From contig SFGZ01000017.1 of assembly GCA_004557505.1 (NCBI GenBank), positions 1-29,654 of the forward strand: DNA of 29,654 nucleotides. Direction: 5' to 3'. The DNA comes from Coriobacteriaceae bacterium. Its GTDB lineage: Bacteria; Actinomycetota; Coriobacteriia; Coriobacteriales; Atopobiaceae. The translations under genes were made by a program, and so were the position numbers. Within the stretch, counting starts at the first letter, position 1; every line of letters begins with the position of its first letter. The notes below the pieces were generated by a model, which ran no database searches, was not told the origin of the DNA, and worked only from the letters and a program-made list of their open reading frames with translations. Positions 13,666 through 20,215 of the stretch are shown here, one piece after another.

Positions 13666-14470
13666 CCTCTGCGCGTACAGCAACCTCACGGGCAACTGCA
13701 GCTCGCGGCACGGGAACCGCGTCTGCAAGATCACCCCGCACTACATGGCCGCGAACTGGACCGGAAGGAGCTGCGCCGACTACTTCGCGAGCACGGCCAG
13801 GCAGGCGTCGAGCAACTACTGCGTCGGCTCTGGCGGCGACATAGCCCAGAGCGTGGACGAGGACCTCCGCGCCTGGACGTCGTCCAGCGCCTGGAACGAC
13901 CGCCAGGCGATCACCATCGAGTGCGCGAACGTCGACAACTCCACGGGCGAGATGACCCAGGCCACGTGGGGCGCTCTCGTGTCCCTCTGCGTCGACATCT
14001 GCCGCAGGTACGGATTCCGCCTCGAGTACACGGGCGACAGCGGCGGCTCCCTCACGGAGCACCGCATGTACGCCGCGACGGCATGCCCCGGCCCGTGGCT
14101 CCACGAGCGAATGGGGCTTCTCGCAGGCGCAGTCAACGGAATCCTCGACGGGGGCAGCGCACCCGCAGAGGCAGCACCGACAATGGAAGAGGTGGAGAAG
14201 ATGGCAGCAGAGGGCTTTGGCGTCATCGTCAACCCGCAGGACGCGATCTCGGAGGGGCGCCCGGGAGGGCTGTACCGCCTAACCGCCGACCACGTGTACC
14301 ACTACACCAACGCCGACCAACCACGCGCGGACGACATGCTCTCCCAGGCGATGTGCGGCGAGGGCGTGCCCAGGCTCGACATGTCGGGCTACGGCAGCGA
14401 CCCCTGGTTCGACCGCATGGTGCAGGCGCGGGGCGGCTGGGACAGGGTCATCGACTGCCCGGCCAGCTAG
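13652..14470 (+). CDS. Endolysin: N-acetylmuramoyl-L-alanine amidase (Amidase_2)
   Basis: The protein has 272 residues; GGGGAGAGG lies right before the ATG. It cuts the amide bond between muramic acid and the stem peptide. Residues 1-155 form an Amidase_2/PGRP-type domain: zinc ligands are probably His30 (KITPHYMA), His137 (TEHRMY) and Cys145 (ACPGPW), and Glu90 in ITIECAN is the likely catalytic or structural acid. No signal peptide is present, consistent with export through the holins. After an Ala/Pro/Glu linker (168-180) the C-terminal 90 residues (GGLYRLTADHVYHY, then MLSQAMCGEGVPRLDMSGYG) are not SH3b, LysM or CW_7 as far as I can see, and may be an undescribed cell-wall-binding domain. 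Confidence 0.9.
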   Translation: MTRSSLCAYSNLTGNCSSRHGNRVCKITPHYMAANWTGRSCADYFASTARQASSNYCVGSGGDIAQSVDEDLRAWTSSSAWNDRQAITIECANVDNSTGEMTQATWGALVSLCVDICRRYGFRLEYTGDSGGSLTEHRMYAATACPGPWLHERMGLLAGAVNGILDGGSAPAEAAPTMEEVEKMAAEGFGVIVNPQDAISEGRPGGLYRLTADHVYHYTNADQPRADDMLSQAMCGEGVPRLDMSGYGSDPWFDRMVQARGGWDRVIDCPAS

Positions 14471-14501
14471 CAGCGGCGCTCTCACGGATTGTCATTTGAA
14501 T

Positions 14502-14533
14502 GAAGCGCCCTCGCCATCGCGGCGGGGGCGCTT
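14502..14533 (+). terminator. Terminator-like hairpin after the amidase
   Basis: GAAGCGCCC (14502-14510) pairs with GGGCGCTTC (14525-14533), with further CGCC/GGCG pairing inside, and is followed by TTCGCTG. The stem is strong and the trailing T-run short. It closes the lysis cassette and would reduce transcription into the tail chaperone genes, unless those are read from an antiterminated or separate promoter. Confidence 0.6.
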
Positions 14534-14607
14534 CTTCGCTGGGACGGGCGCGGGGGACACCGGCGCGAGCATGTTGCCGTGGCAATTCGACTACCCAGGA
14601 GGGTCCC

Positions 14608-14994
14608 ATGGCAAGCAGGCAGTGGTTCGAGTACGTAAACCCCGAAACCGGCAGGAAGGAGTTCGAGTGCCCCGCGCTGCAGGGTCAGAACATCCTCGCG
14701 GGACAGATCGTCGACGCATCCGGCGTCGCGGGCGACGGCATGGCGAGCATCGCGCGCGCCGCCGTATGGGCCGCGCTGTGCGCCGACGCCAGGGGCCACA
14801 AGGTGCTCCCAAAGGGCGTCAGGCGCACGACCGACGCGAGCGCGTTCGTCCAGGCGATGGCCGATGCCGTCGACTCAGGCTTCGCCATCTCCTTCTACGA
14901 CCGCTACAACGTCTCCTACGAGTCAGAGGACGTGGACGACGGGGACGGCGGCGCGGACGAAAACCCTACGGGTTCGAGTTCCGAGTCCTTGTAA
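14608..14994 (+). CDS. Tail assembly chaperone, short (gpG-like) product
   Basis: The protein has 128 residues; AGGAGGG sits 5 nt before the ATG, so the longer upstream reading is not used. Position before the tape measure and overlap with a second frame identify it as the gpG-type chaperone that coats the tape measure during tail assembly. The N-terminal half (MASRQWFEYVNPETGRKEFE) is followed by Ala-rich helices and an acidic C-terminus (YESEDVDDGDGGADENPTG), as in other gpG proteins. The slippery heptamer A AAC CCT at 14961-14967 lies near the end; most ribosomes should read on to the TAA at 14992-14994 and make this product. Confidence 0.8.
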   Translation: MASRQWFEYVNPETGRKEFECPALQGQNILAGQIVDASGVAGDGMASIARAAVWAALCADARGHKVLPKGVRRTTDASAFVQAMADAVDSGFAISFYDRYNVSYESEDVDDGDGGADENPTGSSSESL

Positions 14995-15230
14995 GGCTCT
15001 CTCGCTACACGGGTTCCGGCGTCATGGAGCTGCTGGGACTCGCGTGCGGGTTCCCAATGCTGTTCGAGCAGATGTACTTCGACCTTGAGGCGCAGCTTGA
15101 GGAGCAGAGGGCGCAGGAGGCCCCTGCGTGGAGGTGGAAGGGCGAGAGGGCCGCAGACGCTCGTGACCGGCTGAGGGCAGAGCGCGAGGCCGCAAAGGCA
15201 CGTCTAGGGGTCGCGCATGTACACGATTGA
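14608..15230 (+). CDS. Tail assembly chaperone, frameshifted (gpGT-like) product
   Basis: A -1 shift at A AAC CCT (14961-14967) moves the ribosome from AAC-CCT to AAA-CCC. It then continues as KPYGFEFRVLVRL to a stop at 15230, giving a 207-residue fusion. The T part has an apolar helix (GVMELLGLACGFPMLFEQMY) and a charged C-terminal coil. The T frame has no start codon with a ribosome binding site of its own. A small hairpin (GAG-CCT/AGG-CTC, 14983-14999) begins 15 nt downstream of the heptamer and may stimulate slippage. Programmed -1 shifting in tail chaperones is well known from lambda and most siphophages. Its end overlaps the next gene by 14 nt. Confidence 0.8.
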
Positions 15231-15654
15231 AGTGCAGGGTCTTGACGAGACCATAGCCCAGCTCAGGGAGCTGGACAGGAGGCTAGCGTCAGACCTCAAG
15301 AAGGAAGTAAAGGAAATCGCGCAGCCGACTCTCTCAAAGGCGAAGGGCTTCGCCGGGGGAGTCGGCTCGTTCCCAACTGGGCACTACGCTGCGTCGCTCT
15401 CGCTGAAGACGTACGCGAACGGGGTCAAGTTCGTCTCGACGGACCCAGGCGCGGGCGTCATCGAGTTCGCGAACCCAGGGGCGCTCATCCTCACCGGCGT
15501 GCGCGCCGGCAGGCGCGCGGGCGTGCCAGCGGGCAGCATGCCGCCCCGCGCGCTCCTCAGGGCGATCCTCGAGGACGAGGAGCGCATCGTCGAGAGGGTC
15601 AACGAGAAGGTAATCGAATACTGCGACTGGAACGTGGGTGACATCCATGGGTAA
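15217..15654 (+). CDS. HK97 gp10-like putative head-tail/tail component, displaced next to the tape measure
   Basis: The protein has 145 residues. The N-terminus, YTIEVQGLDETIAQLRELDR and a Lys-rich helix ending AQPTLSKAKGFAGG, follows the HK97-gp10 pattern (a short strand with GLDE, then a charged helix leading to a K-A motif), and the middle FPTGHYAASLSLKTY fits the following strands. These proteins usually lie between the connector and tail terminator genes. Here the gene sits between the tail chaperones and the tape measure. It overlaps the T frame by 14 nt and the tape measure start by 8 nt (ATGGGTAA), so it is firmly inside the tail operon. Function in this location is uncertain. Confidence 0.7.
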   Translation: MYTIEVQGLDETIAQLRELDRRLASDLKKEVKEIAQPTLSKAKGFAGGVGSFPTGHYAASLSLKTYANGVKFVSTDPGAGVIEFANPGALILTGVRAGRRAGVPAGSMPPRALLRAILEDEERIVERVNEKVIEYCDWNVGDIHG

Positions 15655-18600
15655 GGCCTCGATCTCAATCGCAATCGGCGCACTCTGGAACGGCCATACA
15701 CAGATTGACGCTGTCACCAACAGCATCCAGCGCATGGCGCTCAACTGCGCAAAGTCCAGCGCCTCCACCACGCGCTCCCTCGCGCTGCAGGGCGAGAGGT
15801 GGGTCGACCTCGGCAACCAGATCCACAACGCGGGCACCAGCATCGCCAACGTCGGCGACACGCTCACCAGCGCCATAACCGTGCCGATGACTAAGGTTGG
15901 CGGCTACTGCGTCGACCAGGCGGTCAGCTTCGACACCGCCATCGCCAACCTGCGCAAGACATCCGACCTCACGGCTGACCAGCTCGGCGCGCTGGGGAGG
16001 GCGGCGATAGAGGCCTCGCGGCAGCAGCCGGTAGACGCCGCGACGATCGTGAACATCGAGGCCCTCGGCGCTCAGCTCGGCGTGGCAGACGATAACCTGC
16101 AGTCGTTCGCGCGGACCGTCTCCGGCCTCGACATAGCGACGAACATGGACGCCGACACGGCGGCGACGGAGATGGCCCGCTTCGCCAACATCACGGGCAT
16201 GGCCGAGAGCGAGTTCTCCAACTACGGCTCCACCATCGTCGCAATCGGCAACAACATGGCGACCACGGAGTCCGAGGTGTCGAGCCTCGCTCAGCGGTTC
16301 GCCTCCGCTGGCACTGCGGCCGGGATGTCGCAGGCCGACATCCTCGGCATGTCCGGCGCGCTGTCCTCGCTCGGCGTTAAGGCCGAGATGGGCGGCTCGG
16401 CGCTCTCGCAGACCGTCAACGCGATAGGCGTCGCGGTGTCGCAGGGCGGGGACGACCTCGATGCGTTCGCCGAGAAGGCGGGCATGAGCGCGGACGAGTT
16501 CGCGGCTGCGTGGAGGGATGACGCCGCAGGCACGTTCAGCGCCCTCGTGGAGAACATGGGCAGGTCGGTCGCCGCCGGCGAGGACGTGAACGTGATGCTC
16601 TCCGACCTCGGCATCACCGGCATCCGCCAGTCCGACGTCATGCGCCGCCTCATCGACTCGACCGAGTCCGTGACCGGCAAGCAGTCGGTCCTTGCAAGCG
16701 CCCTCGGCCTCTCGCGCAACGCCTGGGAGGAGAACACCGCCCTGCAGGCCGAGGTGGACCAGCGAAACGAGTCGATGCAGTCTCGCCTCGACGTGCTCAG
16801 GAACAAGGTGAACGCCGTCGCAATCGAGGTGGGCACGCCCCTCACCAACGCCCTCATCGACGCCATGGACGCCCTGCAGCCGCTCTTCCGGGGAGTCGCG
16901 GACGCGGCCCAGGCGTTCGCCGACATGGACGAGGAGGACCAGCGCACCATCCTCTCGCTCGCCGGGGTCGCGGCCGCAGCGGGGCCGGTGCTGTCGACGG
17001 TCGGCAGGCTCGTCCAGGGCATCGGCAACGTCAACACGGCCTGGGGCAGGGCGCAGGAGAAGGCCGCGATATACGGAGACGCCCTCAACACCGTCGACGG
17101 CTCCCAGATGCGCAACTACGCGAGCTCCAGGGAGATTGCGGCGCAGCTCGGCTCCGTGCAGAACGCCGCCGCGAAGGCCGCAGGCGGCGCGGAGAGGTAC
17201 GTGAGCGCCTGGGAGGGCATGACCGACAGCGCCAAGGTCGTGCGCGACACCACGACTAAGATTGATGCGCTCTCCGAAAAGCAGAGGGGACTCGGAGAGG
17301 AGTCGGTCAAGGCCAAGGCGAAGATTGAGAAGCAGATTGGAGCGCTTGAGGGGCAGAGGAGTACTGCGAAGAAGGCGTACGAGGACAACGCCTCGCTCGT
17401 CACCGCCTGGTCCAAGTCATCGTCTGAGGCTACTAAGGCAGCGGATGGTATCGGATATCTCTCCGACAGCCTTGAGCGCGTCAAGACCGGCACCACCGAC
17501 ACCGCGCAGAAGATGCAGGCGGTGGCCCAGGGCACGGGCGGCATCAAGGGCGCCGCGACCAACGCCGGGAACGCGCTCAAGGACATGGCGTCCAAGGCCG
17601 GGGAGGCAACGTCGGCGTTCGGCTCAGGCCTCTCCAACGGCATCAAGCTGGCCGCAAGCTCGGCGCTGGACATGGCGAAGAACTTCGCGGTCGGCGCGCT
17701 GCAGGCCGGTGCCGTGGGCCTCGCGATCGCGGGGGTCGGCGCCGCGATCGGTGCCGTGGTGGGGGCGTACCAGAAGCAGGCCGAGCGCGCGGACAACCTC
17801 TCCAAGGCCACCGACGGCCTCACCGAGGCGACGAACAAGAGCATCAAGGCCGCACAGGACCAGAGCGTGGCGCACGAGGACTCGAAGGCCTCGCTCGGCG
17901 ACGCCCGCGAGGCCGTGGACAAGGCGGTCGAGTCCCAGGCGAGGCTCGCGGAATCGCTCGGGAAGGCGAACTCCCAGGCGTCGGCGCAGATGGGGCAGCT
18001 GCAGGCCGCGTACTCCGTCATCCAGGAGTACGCGAACCAGTCAGGCCTGAGCGCGCAGGAGCAGGGGAGGCTCAGGGCAGCGGTGGAGCAGTTCAACGGC
18101 ATCGCGGGCACCCAGGTCGAGGTGACCGACGCCGCGAACGGCAAGCTATCCGAGCAGGGCGAGGAGATCGAGAACGTCACCTCGAAGCTCGGCGGCTACA
18201 TGCAGAAGAAGCTGGAGCAGATACGCCTGGAGGCCTACCAGGACAGGCTCGGGGAGCTGTACAGGAAGCAGGCCGAGGACATGGACGCGCTCACCACGGC
18301 GCAGATGGCCTACAACCAGAGGGTCGAGGAACTCGGGAGCAAGGCCGACTACGTCGCCGACTACGTCTCCAAGTACAAGGAGCTCGGCGTGCAGTCCTCG
18401 CTTACGAGCGAGGAGCTTGAGAGGTACGCGGAGGCGGCGTACGAGGGCGAGCTGGCGAGCGCCAGGGTCGAGTCCGGCCTCGGCAGCGCCAGGGAGGCGT
18501 TCGACGCCATAGGCGGCTCCATCTCCACCACCGAGGCGATGATGGGCTCCGCCGCGCAGGCGTCGGACGGCATGGCGGCGAGCGTCGCCCTGCTAGCCAA

Positions 18601-20206
18601 GTCAAACGGGATGGTCTCCTCCGCGTGCAGCAGCGCGGGGGTCGACATCGACCAGTTCTCGAAGGCGCTCGCGGACACCGGGATGTCGGTCGAGAAGCTC
18701 AAGGACATCAACGACGCGGACTGGGCGCAGATCGTCGCCGCGTACGCGACCAACTCCGAAAGCCTCGTCTCCACCCTTGAGCAGCTCGGGGTCGACATGG
18801 GCGACTCCGGCGACCGCGCCGTACAGGCGCTCGCGGACGGCCTGCTGAGCGGGCGCGAGGGCGTTGGCGACGCCGCGTCGGAGCTCATACAGCTCGCCGG
18901 GTCGGGGGACTGGCCCGGCCTGGCCGAGACGATGCGGGGCCACGGATTCGCCATCCCGAGCGAGCTCGCCGCCGCGCTTGAGTCCAACGGCGGGGCTCCG
19001 AGCGAGGCCGCGAGCCGCATGCTGTCCCTGGTGGCCGTCAAGCTCGCGGGCGGCGACCTCGACGAGGCCGCGAAGATCCTCGGCGGCAACATAGACGAGG
19101 GCCTCGCGAACGGCATCAGGGAGGGGACGCTCTCCGAGGAGGAGGCGGCCGCCCTCGGCGAGGACGTCATCGAGAAGGCCAACGACACGTTCGAGACCCA
19201 CTCGCCGTCGCGCGTGTTCCACGACATCGGCGTCAACGTGGACGCGGGCCTCGCGAGCGGCATCGACGAGAACTCCGATGCCCCCGTCACGAGCGCGTCA
19301 AACCTCGGGAAGGCGGTCGTCGACGGCATCGGGGGCATAGTCTCGACCATCACCGGCATCGGCTCGCAGTCCGGCTCGGGCTTCGCAGGCGGCATCCTCG
19401 ACTGGTCCGGTCCGGCATCGGAGTCCGGGGCCGCGCTCAGGGAGGGGGCCGAGGGAGGCGCGCGCGGCACCGAGGCCACGCTCTCCTCCGAGGGCGCGGG
19501 CGCGGGCAGGCAGTTCGCCCACGGCATCTCGTCGTTCGTCGGCAGGGCGACCTCTGCGGCTGGCCAGCTGTTCTCGGGAGTCGTCGGCGCGACTTCGGGC
19601 ACGCCTGGCAGGCTCGGCGGGTACGGCAGCGACGCTTCAAGCAAGTTCGCCTCGGGCATCGGCGCGAACGCGCACGCGGTGCTCGCGCAGGCCAACGCCA
19701 TCGCCAGCAACGCCATGAAGGCCAAGAGCTACGGCAACTCCTACCAGTGGGGCACGCACCTAGCTGGCAACTTCGCCTCGGGCATCGAGGCGGGCCTCGG
19801 GTGGGTGGCCTCGGCGGCGCGCGGGATCGCCAACGCTGCCGCGAGCATCCTGCACTTCTCCGTCCCTAGCGACGGCCCGTGGTCCGGCAGCGAGCGCGGC
19901 GGCATGACCTCGGGCCTTCACCTGGCCCAGAACATCGCCAGCGGCATGATGCGCGGCCTTCCTGACGTGGAGCGCGCGGCGCTCTCCGTCGCTGGCGCGG
20001 CAACCGTCCCCGTGCCGTCCCTTGGAGCACGTGCCGTGGGCGCGCACGGCTCCAAGTACGGGGACCGGGAGAGCGGCATTGTGTCGACCACGAACAACTG
20101 GAACCTGACCATCAACGGGGCGCAGCTGCAGAACGCCTCTCCGAGGGCGCAGGAACTCATCGGCGAGCTGTTCGGCGAGTTCGGCCTGGTCGCGAGCATG
20201 TCTTAG
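15647..20206 (+). CDS. Tape measure protein, TP901 family
   Basis: The protein has 1519 residues from ATG at 15647; an in-frame GTG at 15638 is possible but ATG fits the 8-nt overlap pattern of this operon. It sets tail length and enters the cell envelope with the DNA. Residues about 90-260 are the TP901 core domain (NLRKTSDLTADQLGALGRAA, GLDIATNMDADTAATEMARF, AGMSQADILGMSGALSSLG). Long coiled-coil segments follow, with a hydrophobic Gly/Ala membrane segment at about residues 682-712 (VGLAIAGVGAAIGAVVGAY), and a C-terminal part with the usual HSPSRVFHDIGVNVDAGLA motif at about 1185. Codon use between 17260 and 17460 is visibly less GC-biased. By the usual relation of tape length to tail length, a tail of roughly 200 nm would be expected (inference). 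Confidence 0.95.
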   Translation: MGKASISIAIGALWNGHTQIDAVTNSIQRMALNCAKSSASTTRSLALQGERWVDLGNQIHNAGTSIANVGDTLTSAITVPMTKVGGYCVDQAVSFDTAIANLRKTSDLTADQLGALGRAAIEASRQQPVDAATIVNIEALGAQLGVADDNLQSFARTVSGLDIATNMDADTAATEMARFANITGMAESEFSNYGSTIVAIGNNMATTESEVSSLAQRFASAGTAAGMSQADILGMSGALSSLGVKAEMGGSALSQTVNAIGVAVSQGGDDLDAFAEKAGMSADEFAAAWRDDAAGTFSALVENMGRSVAAGEDVNVMLSDLGITGIRQSDVMRRLIDSTESVTGKQSVLASALGLSRNAWEENTALQAEVDQRNESMQSRLDVLRNKVNAVAIEVGTPLTNALIDAMDALQPLFRGVADAAQAFADMDEEDQRTILSLAGVAAAAGPVLSTVGRLVQGIGNVNTAWGRAQEKAAIYGDALNTVDGSQMRNYASSREIAAQLGSVQNAAAKAAGGAERYVSAWEGMTDSAKVVRDTTTKIDALSEKQRGLGEESVKAKAKIEKQIGALEGQRSTAKKAYEDNASLVTAWSKSSSEATKAADGIGYLSDSLERVKTGTTDTAQKMQAVAQGTGGIKGAATNAGNALKDMASKAGEATSAFGSGLSNGIKLAASSALDMAKNFAVGALQAGAVGLAIAGVGAAIGAVVGAYQKQAERADNLSKATDGLTEATNKSIKAAQDQSVAHEDSKASLGDAREAVDKAVESQARLAESLGKANSQASAQMGQLQAAYSVIQEYANQSGLSAQEQGRLRAAVEQFNGIAGTQVEVTDAANGKLSEQGEEIENVTSKLGGYMQKKLEQIRLEAYQDRLGELYRKQAEDMDALTTAQMAYNQRVEELGSKADYVADYVSKYKELGVQSSLTSEELERYAEAAYEGELASARVESGLGSAREAFDAIGGSISTTEAMMGSAAQASDGMAASVALLAKSNGMVSSACSSAGVDIDQFSKALADTGMSVEKLKDINDADWAQIVAAYATNSESLVSTLEQLGVDMGDSGDRAVQALADGLLSGREGVGDAASELIQLAGSGDWPGLAETMRGHGFAIPSELAAALESNGGAPSEAASRMLSLVAVKLAGGDLDEAAKILGGNIDEGLANGIREGTLSEEEAAALGEDVIEKANDTFETHSPSRVFHDIGVNVDAGLASGIDENSDAPVTSASNLGKAVVDGIGGIVSTITGIGSQSGSGFAGGILDWSGPASESGAALREGAEGGARGTEATLSSEGAGAGRQFAHGISSFVGRATSAAGQLFSGVVGATSGTPGRLGGYGSDASSKFASGIGANAHAVLAQANAIASNAMKAKSYGNSYQWGTHLAGNFASGIEAGLGWVASAARGIANAAASILHFSVPSDGPWSGSERGGMTSGLHLAQNIASGMMRGLPDVERAALSVAGAATVPVPSLGARAVGAHGSKYGDRESGIVSTTNNWNLTINGAQLQNASPRAQELIGELFGEFGLVASMS

Positions 20207-20215
20207 GAGGGGCCG

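Noticed and set aside
18361..19725. 454-residue minus frame opposite the tape measure
   Set aside because: Ala/Ser/Pro-rich antisense shadow; the tape measure frame is continuous and has family motifs.
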